From Cristatella mucedo (taxonomy: Eukaryota > Bryozoa > Phylactolaemata > Cristatellidae), in contig WPIO01000035.1 in the NCBI GenBank assembly GCA_009760855.2, positions 178,501 through 242,500 of the forward strand: DNA of 64,000 bases, written 5' to 3'. Positions within the stretch are counted from its first letter, which is position 1; every line of letters begins with the position of its first letter. Below the pieces are notes generated by a model. That model worked only from the letters and a program-made list of their open reading frames with translations. It did not search any database and had not been told where the DNA came from. Position numbers and translations under genes: made by a program. Below, piece by piece: positions 42,901-52,799 of this stretch.

Positions 42901-43916
42901 CTTCATATCAGGCTTTTGTGGAGAGTCCGAGCAAGACCACGAGGACACCTTGTCGCTGCTACGTGCCGTGAAGTACAACTATGTCTACAACTTCATGTAC
43001 AGCATGAGAGAGGTACGACGGAGATGCGCTGGGAAGATTGCCATCGTCATCTTTCTGGATCCAGTCGTCCTCTGAACTGTGTCGCCGGGTCAAAGGTTGC
43101 CACTTCGACGTCTGACTGTGTGCAGCGCTAGCTCGATCTCATTCACTCCTAATTCTTGCTGATATCCTTGTAGAAGACGCACGCATACCATAGGCTGACG
43201 GACGATGTGCCCGAGGAGTTGAAGCGTCGCCGTGCCGACGAGGTGACTGCCTTGTTCAGGGACCTTGCCAAAGAGATCAACCGCTCTCAGATCGGTCAGA
43301 GCCAGCTCGTGCTTGTCGAAGGGGTATGCAGCAGCCCTGCTGTCCTTCAAACGCTCTGCATGTTTTGTGGATGTGGTCACGATCGTTGCCATCGCTTTCT
43401 TGGCAAGAGCTGTGCAGGCTTTGGCTGATCCTGCCTCAGTGCTCCTCCATCCACGCCAGCCACTGCGCGTCTTAGCTGCACCGTGCACCCGATGGCTGAG
43501 GACCCGGCGCTGGTGTTCCAAGACCATTTTTTGCTTGCAGGTGAGCAAGCGCTCGCCGAACGAGGTATCGGCACGTAATGACGGTGGCACGAAAGTCATC
43601 GTGGCATCTGTCGATGCTCCGATAAGGTCCGACTGCTGTGAACGTGCCCCGATGCGACCGGGTGATTACATTGCCGTTAGGGTGAGGATACAATTTTTTT
43701 CTCATTCAGCTAAAGTCTTTCGACAATCAGTAGTGAGACAGTCATATCTTGCTTTATTAGATGTGTTATGCTTACGTTTATACATCGATGTAAAAGGTAT
43801 ATGAACAGTTGAAGGTTTAAGTAGGGATTTTCTTGTGTTTGGCTGGCCTGTGAAAGGGGAGACGACACTAAATCTGGCCTTGTTTAGTCCTCCTTGATCT
43901 TTGTGTTTGTTTGTTT

Positions 43917-43947
<31 letters not shown>

Positions 43948-46900
43948 CGGGCGCGAGCAATCTGTGTGCACGCCCGAGCGTTTGTGTATTATAAAGAAAG
44001 AGACTCAGAACTGTTACATCACTATTTGTCTTGATTGAAGTATCACAGATCATCACAGATTCAATTCTTTCGACGTGATACCAAATATTCGTGGGGAAAT
44101 ATTATGGTTTTTTCTGCTTGGGGAGAAGTAAAGTCCAACGTGTACATGATACCTGATTGTTGCTGTCAGGATTCAGTGGTCGTCACCAGCCGGGCCCTGC
44201 CTAATGAGGGAGTCTGATTATTAAATAAGGTTTTCGTTTGATATCTGAACATGCTGGATTCGGTCCCAGATGCTAATAGCTTGGCTTGTGGTTTAGTAGA
44301 GTGTTTGGGCATTTCATGAAACTAGTTGTCCTACTTGCAATACTAAGTTTACTTACTCTATTGAAGTCGGGTCAAGAAAAGCGTAAGTCTTGTGAACTTC
44401 GACCAGTAGGGCTAATTTATTTTTAGGAAGTCTGGCCTTCCTTCTACTGTAGCCTCTTACAATACATATTGATCGTGTGGACAGTCATTTGTGGAACACG
44501 AACAAAGGGCCTGTCTGGAAAATCTGGCCTGGATTTAAGCGACAGCATTCTTACTGAACCTGCTTTTTTTCCGTGAGACTCCCAAGTTACAGTGTTGGTG
44601 GCAATACCCAAAATCGGCAGCATTTGACATTGCCGATCACAAGATCCGTGTTGAGAAATTTGGAAAGAACTGTCTGGTCGATAAGGCTCTGGCATGAAAT
44701 CACACCTCTCCGTCTGTTTCGTGTCGTGCAACAATGTAAAGTACCTAGCAAGAGATTGATTTCTCTAATGGTGCTCTATCAAGTGTGTTATTATTATTAC
44801 TAACGGTCGGGTGTGATAGCTTAATCACCTGTGAAGTTCAACAGAGGTCTGCTCTGGGTCACATGCTGCTTGTAATGAGAAAGTTATTCAGACCAATGAC
44901 TTTGGCCTTCACACTTGTATGCCGATAGTATCGAGCTGTATTTCCTCTAAGTGACTTGTAAAACCCAACTCATTTTAGGGAACCAGAAACTCGCCACAGA
45001 ATTAAAAACTCTGTCTGTGTAATCATAGTTGCAGTAATGCTGGGGAAGTTCTATTAGATGCCGGTTTCATTCACGGTTATTGTTGGGCTACTTGTTTCGA
45101 GCATTGGCTAAAGATGTCGCTGGCTGCCTGGCTCTCTCCTTGCTAGATTACTATAACTATTGGCAGGGCTTCCGAAATGTGCCATTAAGGCTCTACGGTT
45201 AGTCCTTGTTATGGCTGCTCTGCTGCCCTCTAAATCCCAGAAACTCAACCACGTGTCGATCGACTTCTTGTCGATTCTCAGCTGCAAACTGAAACTCTTA
45301 CTCAGACTTACCAAGTGTTATACGGCTTAGCTCCTTAGTGCCCGGCTTGCAAACCGGTACAGCTCCTGGCAGCCTCAATCGTACTTCCTGGCTATCTGTG
45401 GATTATAAATTAGCCCTTTCATCTATTGAAAGTCTGTCGGTAGCAGATGCTTTTGCTCTCGGTGGTTCTAGATTGGGGTGCTTGGTTCCTGAACTATGCT
45501 ATCTTTTCTCGTGCTGTCGACATGGGCACTTCCTTTGCAGCCGAGCTTCGCTGCGACTTCTTTGTTACTTGTTACTACTTTGTAATGTAATGTATCTCCG
45601 TCTGTAACTCCACAAAGCCACAAAGACTATGTGGGTGTTATGCATGAGAGTTTTGTATAGCGCACTCGTGGCCCAAGCGGCTTTCGGTACGCATTCGGTA
45701 GCCAACAGACTCCATCTCATGCAACAAAGAGAAAGTGGGAAGCATAGCAGAGTCGGGAGAGTAGTTGAGGTAGTGAGTAGCATGGAAGTAGCAGCTCAGG
45801 ACCCCTGGAAAGGATGAGCCATAGTCGGCAGCAGGAGACTGTTTGTCTTTGCATAAGAACTTTGTTACTTACTTGAATGTCCTTCTGGCACACAGACAGC
45901 GATGCATGTTTTTCTATCGGTGCTTCTTATTCATTCATTGATGCACGGGACGACGGCTGCACACACTACCGAATGCACACTGACAGCTACGTAGGTTTTA
46001 AAGCACCTGTAATAAAGTGGGACAGTGTGACAGCTTGCAGACTGCCTCTTTGCATTTAGCACAAGGCCAGAGCTGCTCTGGTGTTATGTGATGTCAAGTT
46101 TACCTGACTGAATTCGAGGATATACAATATTTGGGTTTAAAAGGAAGCCCCGCTATTTGGTTTAGCCTGCTTTTCCCCCAATCGCCATCAGTTGCACCTA
46201 TTCACAGCTAGTATTGACCTGCTAGCAGGCACAGGCTAACCTCGAGTGAGACAGCATGAGACATGCCTAGGGCAACACCTCGGCCAACCAGCAGGCAGGA
46301 GAAGACCTACTGCTGTTGCTGTCACCGAAAACCCGTAGGAGGCTAGCCAGAGGGTACAGCTTGTACGGCAAGTCTGCAAGTATGCAGCAGCTGCAAAGGA
46401 AGTGCAGCTGCTGTCCGTTCATCGAAGTGCCAGCAGTCCACGAGTCAGAGGAATGTCGCTGGAATGCTAATTAAGCACTGAAAAAGCTTGCCTAGAATTT
46501 TTCGATTGCTTTGGCACACGGCAGTCCCTTGTTCTCCGTGATACAGCTTGCCTCCATAATGAGTCTGCTACTAGCTACCGATATTTGATTTCTCCACACC
46601 CTTTAACCCCAGCTCCTTGTTGTTATGCTCGCCTGATCTCCACTCCACCCTTGCAGACCCTCCTGGCTGTTTTATGGTATGTAAGTTATTCGCAAGTTAA
46701 AATTAGAAAGTTTGCTTTGATGTTGCACTGATTAACCTAGTATATTGGGGTTTTCAGATTTATTGATCAAGATTGATCGGATTTATCATTTTTAAGATGT
46801 ACCAGATTTATCGGATACCGTATTAAAGCTGCTTCCTTGGCACAGGATTTAAATAAAGCTATACAATAAAAATATAATTCATTTTTATAGCACCCCAAGA

Positions 46901-47876
46901 GAACTTAACATGTATCTAGGCTCTTTACACGTGCCACAGAGCTCGAGCCCACGACCTAGGTCGTTGAAAGCAAGCACCTTAGCCCTGGGCCAAATCAGGG
47001 TGGCGTTATGATAAGGCTAAGGGAAGTGCATATTTGGGGTCAGACCATGCCTACATGTTATCATATTATCCACCTCATCCCAAAGATCAACCACTGTCAG
47101 CTGGCAGACCTTTGCAGTGCATGCAACAGTGTGCACCGGCTTGCCTTATTTCGTAGTATTCTCTGTGACTGGCTCTGCTGTATTAATCAATGAAACATAA
47201 ACCAAGGATGCTTCTAGGACAGACTGCGCGGTTCCTGCTGCCTTTATGCCAAAGCAGGTAGCTTAGAATGCCAGCAGTTGTCTAGTCTCGTTTGATCTCT
47301 CGATGGTGCCCGGTACTGGACAGCACTGAGCGTACTGCCCAGGCAAACAGCAAATGTGTCTGTAAAAAAATAACGATAATCTCCGAACGTGAAAGCCTGC
47401 TAGACTAGATCGCCATTGGTGCATTCTGCTTTGATGTGTGAGATAGCATGTAGCCGCTAGACGCCTGTTAGAATGCTAGCCTTCGAGATGCAGTGCTAGG
47501 AATAGTACCACGAGCCTGATCACCCGAGAGTTCAACAGATATGGTAGAGGCTGCTCATGGTTGACTACGGCTCAACAGTGCAGCAGACGTTGCAGTTGCT
47601 GAAGTTTGCGTCATCGGTACTTGAGCCGCTTGGATTGGTGTGTTCATTTATGTTAAGTCCTTCTACTACGTTTAATGCTTTCTTGAAGATAGTCGTGTTT
47701 GTGACGACCATAATCTATATCTTTAGATTTCAGATGCCACGTCTCAGGTACTTAAAGGAGTTGCTCTTCATCGTTCGAGTGTACGGGACTTCGGCAGTGA
47801 CAGAGAAGCAGAGCATGCAGCAGCAGCAGCTCGTGCTACCGTCTCTGCAGCAGCTGCTGCTTCCAGCCTCTACTAG
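28019..47876 (+). CDS. CDK5RAP1: CDK5RAP1-type mitochondrial tRNA methylthiotransferase, complete gene, 12 coding exons, 619 aa
   Basis: Radical-SAM methylthiotransferase (MiaB family) that adds the 2-methylthio group to i6A37 of tRNAs, in animals mainly mitochondrial tRNAs. Coding exons: 28019-28328, 29513-29616, 32456-32600, 32770-32898, 35710-35791, 36318-36550, 36695-36825, 39917-40070, 42882-43012, 43174-43323, 43541-43681, 47727-47876. Joined length is 1860 nt with no internal stop. Order: Arg/Ser/Ala-rich N-terminus like a mitochondrial presequence; UPF0004 domain with Cys111 (YGCQMN), Cys147 (TCAIRE) and Cys188 (GCMAERL); radical-SAM CX3CX2C at Cys263/267/270 ([10 protein letters not shown]); [34 protein letters not shown]-like C-terminus; Ala-rich tail. 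Length is close to the human protein (about 600). The first in-frame ATG has A at -3 and G at +4. All introns are GT-AG. Six cysteines intact, so probably functional. Confidence 0.95.
28439..28459 (+). repeat. GC-only palindrome in CDK5RAP1 intron 1
   Basis: CGGGCGGCGC, one G, GCGCCGCCCG: ten-base arms around one base, within a CpG-rich block. Confidence 0.85.
29513..29616 (+). CDS. CDK5RAP1: CDK5RAP1 exon 2 (residues 104-138)
   Basis: Acceptor TTTTGCAG, donor CAG|GTAATG. Encodes [18 protein letters not shown] with the first UPF0004 cysteine. Confidence 0.95.
30520..31060 (+). mobile_element. Diverged LINE 3' part in CDK5RAP1 intron 2
   Basis: Degraded RT C-terminus around CATCTGTCGTGAACATCACA and GCAGCGCATTGATTTGAA (parallel to KQRIDFK), then the AAAGCCTGAAACTGTC motif and 3' UTR remnants. 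Confidence 0.6.
32456..32600 (+). CDS. CDK5RAP1: CDK5RAP1 exon 3 (residues 139-186)
   Basis: Acceptor CTTTTAG, donor TAG|GTAATG, phase 1. Encodes [20 protein letters not shown] with Cys147 and ends MKIGIL. Confidence 0.95.
32770..32898 (+). CDS. CDK5RAP1: CDK5RAP1 exon 4 (residues 187-229)
   Basis: Acceptor GTTGCAG, donor CAG|GTCTGG (weak consensus). Encodes [19 protein letters not shown] with Cys188, then [13 protein letters not shown]. Phase 1 out, restored by exon 5. Confidence 0.93.
33470..35280 (-). mobile_element. LINE 5' half: endonuclease and RT start, CDK5RAP1 intron 4
   Basis: Minus strand at 35028-35225 encodes [20 protein letters not shown] and [12 protein letters not shown], the APE endonuclease motifs. 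Nearer the 3' end (33673-33761) it encodes [20 protein letters not shown], the start of the RT domain. This is the only copy here that keeps the endonuclease part. Stops interrupt it. Confidence 0.75.
35295..35445 (+). mobile_element. SINE-A in CDK5RAP1 intron 4
   Basis: GGTTAAGGTGCATGCCG, GTGGGTTCGAGCCCTGAGTT, tail GTAAAGTGCCTGGTTATTG and TTCTCTTAGGGTGCTATTCA. Confidence 0.75.
35710..35791 (+). CDS. CDK5RAP1: CDK5RAP1 exon 5 (residues 230-257)
   Basis: Acceptor TTTTAG, donor GT|GTACGT. Encodes [17 protein letters not shown] and SAKSAFV, the segment known between the GPDAY and RGCDNMC motifs in this family. Too short to stand out as an ORF; found by phase and family pattern. Confidence 0.92.
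36117..36266 (-). mobile_element. SINE-A in CDK5RAP1 intron 5
   Basis: TATAGCGCCCCAAGAGAACT tail, GAGGCTCGAGCCCACGACCT B box, GCACGTTAACCGCTAGACC A box. Ends about 50 bp before exon 6. Confidence 0.85.
36318..36550 (+). CDS. CDK5RAP1: CDK5RAP1 exon 6, radical-SAM cluster (residues 258-334)
   Basis: Acceptor CCCTAG, donor AAAG|GTATGC. Encodes [20 protein letters not shown] with the 4Fe-4S CX3CX2C motif, then [15 protein letters not shown]. Confidence 0.97.
36695..36825 (+). CDS. CDK5RAP1: CDK5RAP1 exon 7 (residues 335-378)
   Basis: Acceptor CGCCAG, donor GAG|GTTAGT. Encodes [19 protein letters not shown] and [13 protein letters not shown]. Confidence 0.95.
36872..37270 (-). mobile_element. 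LINE-A 3' end in CDK5RAP1 intron 7
   Basis: (AAT)n tail at 36879-36912, hairpin, 3' UTR, and the C-terminus (antisense of WNSLPT) up to 37270. Confidence 0.85.
36879..36912 (+). repeat. (AAT)n microsatellite
   Basis: Tail of the antisense LINE-A copy, 53 bp after CDK5RAP1 exon 7. Confidence 0.97.
37316..37600. mobile_element. Rearranged LINE-A tails, foldback
   Basis: A 30-bp minus tail piece (GATGAAGCGCCCTCAGAGAA) joins directly to a plus 3' UTR and tail (37344-37500). That tail meets another minus tail (37500-37600) across (ATT)n. The last two can fold into a stem of about 95 bp. Confidence 0.75.
37840..38990 (+). mobile_element. LINE RT fragment in CDK5RAP1 intron 7
   Basis: Encodes the RT-start remnant [13 protein letters not shown], then [32 protein letters not shown] and [11 protein letters not shown] (YADD region damaged), then ALTFTTCHW-type remnants. 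Frameshifted many times. Confidence 0.75.
39474..39707 (-). mobile_element. Tc1/mariner-like transposase fragment, CDK5RAP1 intron 7
   Basis: Minus frame reads [20 protein letters not shown] and [17 protein letters not shown], matching the Tc1 motifs FQQDNDPKHTA and WPSQSPDLNPIE that hold the second catalytic Asp. No terminal repeats located. Confidence 0.7.
39917..40070 (+). CDS. CDK5RAP1: CDK5RAP1 exon 8 (residues 379-429)
   Basis: Acceptor CCCCAG, donor CGG|GTATGA, phase 1. Encodes [19 protein letters not shown] and [13 protein letters not shown]. Confidence 0.95.
40106..40302 (+). repeat. 24-bp minisatellite, about 8 copies, CDK5RAP1 intron 8
   Basis: Unit CATCGCTATCCATCGCTACC-CTTC, itself two related 12-mers, in near-perfect tandem 35 bp after exon 8. 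As 24 is a multiple of three it stays open on both strands (RYPSLPFH and MDSDGRVA repeats). Confidence 0.95.
41563..42483 (+). mobile_element. pogo-like DNA transposon remnant with TIRs, CDK5RAP1 intron 8
   Basis: Ends are imperfect inverted repeats of about 23 bp: left CCGTATTTCCCCAAAAATAAG, right (reverse) CCATATTGCCCGATAATAAG. Inside, frame at about 41875-41945 reads [20 protein letters not shown], parallel to the pogo/Tigger transposase motif TS-LQPLDVSINKPFK. After a short insertion another frame reads [19 protein letters not shown], parallel to the W-WDKI-x-ETI-NSF region. Non-functional. The internal insertion (41950-42020) is a LINE/SINE tail. Confidence 0.6.
42882..43012 (+). CDS. 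CDK5RAP1: CDK5RAP1 exon 9 (residues 430-473)
   Basis: Acceptor GTGCAG, donor GAG|GTACGA. Encodes [20 protein letters not shown] and ends FMYSMRE. Confidence 0.94.
43174..43323 (+). CDS. CDK5RAP1: CDK5RAP1 exon 10 (residues 474-523)
   Basis: Acceptor CTTGTAG, donor GGG|GTATGC. Encodes [20 protein letters not shown] and ends QLVLVEG, the start of the TRAM segment. Confidence 0.94.
43541..43681 (+). CDS. CDK5RAP1: CDK5RAP1 exon 11 (residues 524-570)
   Basis: Acceptor CTTGCAG, donor AGG|GTGAGG. Encodes [12 protein letters not shown] and [10 protein letters not shown], matching the family TRAM pattern GRNDGN-KVI and PGDYVLVK. Confidence 0.92.
43912..43948 (+). repeat. (TG)n-(CG)n microsatellite
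   Basis: TG run followed by alternating CG, in CDK5RAP1 intron 11; a Z-DNA-prone composition. Confidence 0.95.
44695..44805 (+). mobile_element. LINE-A tail fragment
   Basis: CAATGTAAAGTACCTAGCAA, hairpin and ATTATTATT tail, in CDK5RAP1 intron 11. Confidence 0.7.
45100..45565 (+). mobile_element. Degraded LINE RT C-terminus
   Basis: Recognisable order: [10 protein letters not shown]-like, [12 protein letters not shown], then [17 protein letters not shown], parallel to GDRAFSVAGPRLWNSLP. Abuts an inverted LINE-B end. In CDK5RAP1 intron 11. Confidence 0.5.
45570..45870 (-). mobile_element. LINE-B 3' end
   Basis: TGTAATGTAATGTATCTCCG tail, antisense 3' UTR, then GCCATAGTCGGCAGCAGGAG. In CDK5RAP1 intron 11. 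Confidence 0.7.
46871..47010 (-). mobile_element. SINE-A in CDK5RAP1 intron 11
   Basis: TATAGCACCCCAAGAGAACT tail, GAGCTCGAGCCCACGACCTA B box, AGCACCTTAGCCCTGGGCC A box. Confidence 0.8.
47727..47876 (+). CDS. CDK5RAP1: CDK5RAP1 exon 12, terminal coding exon (residues 571-619)
   Basis: Acceptor TCTTTAG, 4 kb downstream of exon 11. Encodes [20 protein letters not shown], matching the end of family members (ITSASSQTL-G-LCRTTLRD), then an Ala-rich tail ending SSLY and stop TAG at 47874. No clear AATAAA was seen nearby. Confidence 0.85.
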   Translation: MSDATSQVLKGVALHRSSVRDFGSDREAEHAAAAARATVSAAAAASSLY

Positions 47877-50800
47877 CGGTCTTGATCGAGTGCAGTTGAT
47901 AGCACGTCGTGGCTCTCCTACCATGCTCATGTCAGGGCAATATGCACCAGCATTTCGAGCCTATATCGGTGCCTCGTCTTGCTGCTGGCTGTGTGCCTGC
48001 ATGACTTGCATGTCTGACTTGGACATGCAATCTACTGACTGGCTTTGGGGCCTTGACATCACAATGCATGACTTATTCGAGATAGCCTGGTTGAACGAGC
48101 AACTGAGGTCCAATTGAGCACCTTGAATGCGAACGTGGTCATTTTATTATCAAGCATCCACTTTTTTAGATTTGTGGTTATAGTTATTATAAGTCTCTCG
48201 AGCCTTTAGTATTTGAATGTGAATGTGTCACTGACGACGACGGTGTCAAGCACTTTGCTAGTCTGCCGTTGAATTATGCCACCTGCCGGTTGTTCTGTGG
48301 ACCTCCGCTATATTGCCGAGGTCCCCATGTCCGTCGATCGTGTTCTCTGCACCTGCCGTCCACCCGACCGATGACATTCGTTAGGGTAGTCTTTAGTCCC
48401 AAGGTCGTATTCATGGTTATACCGTTGTCCATAATTAGCTACACTTCCACTGGACCGATGCGTTTTCGTTTGAGTGCACCGGGAAAGATAGGATTTGTAT
48501 TTTAAAGATATAAAGATGGCAAGAGAAGAAAAGTGTGAAGTTTGAGCAGTGCAGCTACTCAGTGTGCCATTCCGCCTCACTGAAAATAACCACCACACCT
48601 GTCGCAAGATGCAGAAGCTGATGAAGACAGCGGGCAGCTGCTTGGTGGCTTGGCCACTGCAAAAAAAAAAGCTTTTTTTGCAAGAGGCAGTCGAGCTCTT
48701 AGAAAGACGAGCCTCTTTTTGGGAAGTAATGGTGACCTACTATTGCTGACCGATTGTTGAAGCAAGCGTCCTGAGGGACTGTGGGAACCAGTTACTAGTG
48801 CAACTCGATTGAACCACTGCATGTGTTTTTGCAGGTGTGCGGTTTTCTAGCGACTAGAAACCTGGTGTTTTTAGAGAATGTGAGCCACATCACGAAAACG
48901 CATTGCCACGCAACGCCACACTCTGTCAAGTAGAGCTGCTGCTTACAGCTTCATGTGTAGGAGGACAGCTGTATCGTTGAGATGTAATAGTCTCACTGAT
49001 GTCCTGTCTTCGTCAATGAAATCATCTCTATAAAGTGTGTCGTCACCCGTGTCTCATTTATGCCTAAGAATGTGGTTTGCTGGCGGTGGCCGGATGTGGT
49101 TGACTGCTGTTCGCTGCCGTCTTTGCAGAAGACAGACCCACCAATAGCTGCCGGACGGCATGTCTGCAAAATGTCTTTGCAAATACGACTGACTTGTTCT
49201 GTCACCCCCCCCCCCAAATCGGGCAGATCCAGCTCGTTGTTGTCGAATGGCTCACTCTACTGCAGAGTCATCGTCAAAGTATTTTAGTAAAGAGCAGCTA
49301 ATGTAACAGCCTCGTTTCGTCATCGGCCGAAGAGCGACTATTAGTGGCTTGCAGCAGGCAACAAAGAATACCTGATGCCAGACTCAAACCCGCGTGCGAG
49401 CCCTTGCCGTCGGGCTGGGACTCTGCTGCTGCAGAGCAGTGGTCGTTGGGCTGAGACTGCTGCTGCTGCAGAGCAGTGGTCGTTGGGCTGAGACTGCTGC
49501 AGCGGCAGCTGCCGCCACATGGCCGAGCTTCGGCAGCTGCCCAACCATTTTGTCATTTCATTGCTGTGTGTACTCCAGAAGGCCGAGCACTTCGGTAGTG
49601 TTGTACGACTTACATTTTGTACTTAAAGATACTAAAGATCTTACTGCACTAGGTCTGCTCGTACGGCAGTGATACAAAAGTCACTGCAAAGTCGGCTGAT
49701 GAGTAAATTTGACTCGGGCGATCGTGCATGAAGGGCGAGTACATCGATGCACCGATGAGGAAAATAACGTTTTTTCTTATCCGGCTGAGATTGGTTTGGA
49801 AGTTTTCCACACACCCGAGACGTCCACGTGCCTGTGCTCGGCTGGATGTTGATAGCGATTTGCTCACATTCGCCTATCTATGAATGTGTAGAGAAGCGAG
49901 ACACAATCCGGCTTCGTCTGGCCTCTTTGATCTTTTAATGTGTAGGCGTTTATGTTGAGATAATCCATTGAGAGGAGATCGGCTGGCCTCGGATGTCACT
50001 TGCAAGTAATGTCGGCACCACTGATTTGATGAGTCTTCCTATTTGACACCAAACAATTGTAATTGGACTGTGGCAGAGCAGAGCATCGCCGTTTTGCCTT
50101 CCGTGAGCGTTTGTGAGGGCCTCCTGTGCGCACACAGCCTGGTCGATGCTGACCTCGGTCGGGCCACTCCTGCTGAACAGGGAAGCACAATACATAACAA
50201 GCCTCTCTCCCTTACCATCCGACTGTGATTAGATTAGAGCCCCGATGACAATAATCGTTTGGCTGTAGTTTAGGAGTGGTTCGGTGCTAAGCAAAACAAA
50301 CCGCTCCCACCTGCGGTCAAAGCTGACTTAGCTCAGACTCAAATTGGCTATGGCTCAAGAGGTGATCGTAGAAGCAGGCTAAGTCCCCCACTCAATCATG
50401 GTCAAGTATCCGATGCCGACCGTTGGTCATGTGCAAGAGAAAAAAGGGGATTAGCTGCATATTGTTTATCAAACTTCACCCGCCTTCACCGGAACGAACT
50501 AGTCTCGAAACAGAGCAGCATTCTACAAAGGAGATTTGCTGTGGTACAATGATTACAATGCGTCGTCATAAAACCTGGTCACCGACAGTAGTAGTTAGCA
50601 ACGAGGACCATTGGGTGCATTCGTACAGGCAGGGGCAGTAGTAACTGAATCACTGCGCTCAGCTTCCCAAGACGATTGTTGATTCCCAAGCTATTGCATA
50701 AAATGAGACCTGTGATGGCACGGTCTAGCAGCAGCAGCTGGCTGCGGCTGCTGCTAACACGACTGTCTACCCTGTTCAGCTGCCTGCAGCTAGTGTTGGT

Positions 50801-51329
50801 CGCCCTCCTGCGTCTGCCACAGATAAGTGAGATACACAATCAGACACGTTTACCACAGGTGACACGTTATCACCTGACAATGTACCGCGAAATCACCGGG
50901 CAATTTTCTGATTCCAGTGGCAGATCGTCAGATGACTTGTAGGAGCTGCCTCGGCAGTCCAAGAGATCCACCGAAGAAAAGCTGCTAGCTTACTCGAACG
51001 GACTTTGCTTTACTGCACACTGCAGTCACTTTCTTTAAGAATGGGAAATGCCACGTTCTATAGCTTACTACCTGCTATATTTTCACGTGCTTCAGCCCAA
51101 ATACCCCAATGCTACACATTCCTTCGGCCAAGCAAAAGACGCTGGCTTGCGGTTCATCGGTTTCGGGGGAGAGAACGGTATTGCATGCTTGTGCAGTTGG
51201 ACGTACCAACATAAGAAGAATTGAAGTATTGTGAATTAAAAGCAGCTTGTTAAGAATGAAGTCTGGCTTTTGTACAGCCAAGTATCTTGCAATATGTAGT
51301 GGTGTCGCCTGCAATAATAGATTATGTTT
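47877..51329. other. No gene seen downstream of CDK5RAP1
   Basis: 3' UTR of CDK5RAP1 is expected in the first part. Short repeats GCTGAGACTGCTGC at 49450-49500 and a C-run at 49206-49215. No recognisable protein. Confidence 0.45.
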
Positions 51330-51470
51330 TTTGCATTGTGCATATTACCACTAACCGTTTGATCGAGCTTCCATTATTTAATATTTAAAGTGCCATTCCA
51401 TATTCAAAGTGCCTAGAAAAGATTAAGTTCTCTGAGGGCGCTATGCAACTGTATTATTATTCTACTGGCA
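51330..51470 (+). mobile_element. LINE-A tail fragment
   Basis: CACTAACCGTTTGATCGAGC 3' UTR block, then the hairpin and ATTATTATT. Confidence 0.7.
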
Positions 51471-51509
51471 CCGGGCATGTGACAGCGACAGTTTGCAGAT
51501 TAGTAAGAA

Positions 51510-51665
51510 GAAAAGAAATTAGCTGATTCAACAGCCTCATTTGTATAGCAAGAGAAGACCTTTAAACGGAGAGCTGACCGCCGGTTGCAGTGAGCATTCA
51601 AGGACCGCCCACTGTACGACTCGAACGCATGACCTGGGTCGTGTAGAGCAAGCACTTTATCTCTG
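51510..51665 (-). mobile_element. SINE-B
   Basis: Reverse complement matches the 19.7-kb copy over head and tail: AATTAGCTGATTCAACAGCC, TTTGTATAGCAAGAGAAGAC, CCGCCGGTTGCAGTGAGCAT and CGACTCGAACGCATGACC. Confidence 0.65.
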
Positions 51666-51744
51666 TGTTACGACCCTGGGGCACCTCTTTGCATTCATCA
51701 CAAGTCCAAAGCTGTGATCTGCTCAAGCCCAAACGTGCTGGACT

Positions 51745-51920
51745 GCATTCAGGGGCGTGCATGTCACCCCTAACCATATTATTCATTTCGTTTGTTTTTC
51801 AAGCATGATTTTACTTACCATTCAATTGCATTTCACTTTACAGCAAATGTAAAGCGCCTAGAGAGAGATTAAGTTCTCTGAGGGCGCTTTATCAAGTGAA
51901 TTATTATTATTACTATTCAG
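51745..51920 (+). mobile_element. LINE-A 3' UTR and tail
   Basis: CATGTCACCCCTAACCATAT through hairpin GCGCCTAGAGAGAGATTAAG and (ATT)n; well conserved relative to the 6.9-kb copy. Confidence 0.8.
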
Positions 51921-52799
51921 CAGCACATCAGTTTCGGCAGAAAGCCCCGACGCCTTAAGCCCAGCCTTACTTGTATCCTACTTAGCATATACTACTTTTG
52001 GGCGTTCGTAAGCATCCATTCGATTAAGGGAGGCGAAGGTTGCTTGGTAGCAAATGCCACCGACCGCAAGCGCCAGCAGACGACTGAGGGCATGCATAAT
52101 TATGCAATCAATTCCAGGCTGTAGGCGCGTGACCGGGAAATACAAGCGGATGGATTGCGTAGGTTTGCCTCGTACGCATATCAAGCGAGAGCTGCGAGAC
52201 AAGCTGCAGCACATCGCTATTCGTCGGACGCTCGTCGGTCCAGGCGACATGGAGAAGGCGAGGAAAAGTGGGGGGGTGGAGGGGGCCACTGGAAGGATGA
52301 GGTTACCACCATTCGGCTAAGCATAGCTAGGGTGCTAATCGGGGTGTGGAGCGAAACTTTTCCGCGGTGAAGCATCCGCTGTGCCGTTCCGAGCACAGTT
52401 GAGTCGCCGCGTTTCTGCTCGATGCGGCCAATTTTTAGTGACACCTTTCCTGCAGGCTACAGATAGCTGCTAGGGTTTGCTGCCTCTAGTGCATAAAGCG
52501 ACCAGTGTGCACCCCTAATGTTGAGTATAAATTGAGACCACATTACTGCCACCGGCTTTCCTGGTTCCATTACGTTGTATAACAACTGCTCGCCAATTTA
52601 AATGAACATGAGAGTCCTCGCTTTTGAAAAGGTAAAGATATAGGGCTCGTCCGTGCACTGCTGCAAAGATGTTTTCGGCCTCCGAACGTAGCGCAAAGAG
52701 CCACTAGGACCCTTCGTACTGGAGCAACTGTAGCCTCCTTTTTTTGATCACTGACAAACTGCGAGGTTTCGCATTCTCGGACGTTAGACTCCCACAGCG

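Noticed and set aside
47557-48117. 186-codon plus ORF near the end of CDK5RAP1
   Set aside because: Runs in a different frame through the terminal exon; the frame that continues the TRAM segment is the family-matching one.
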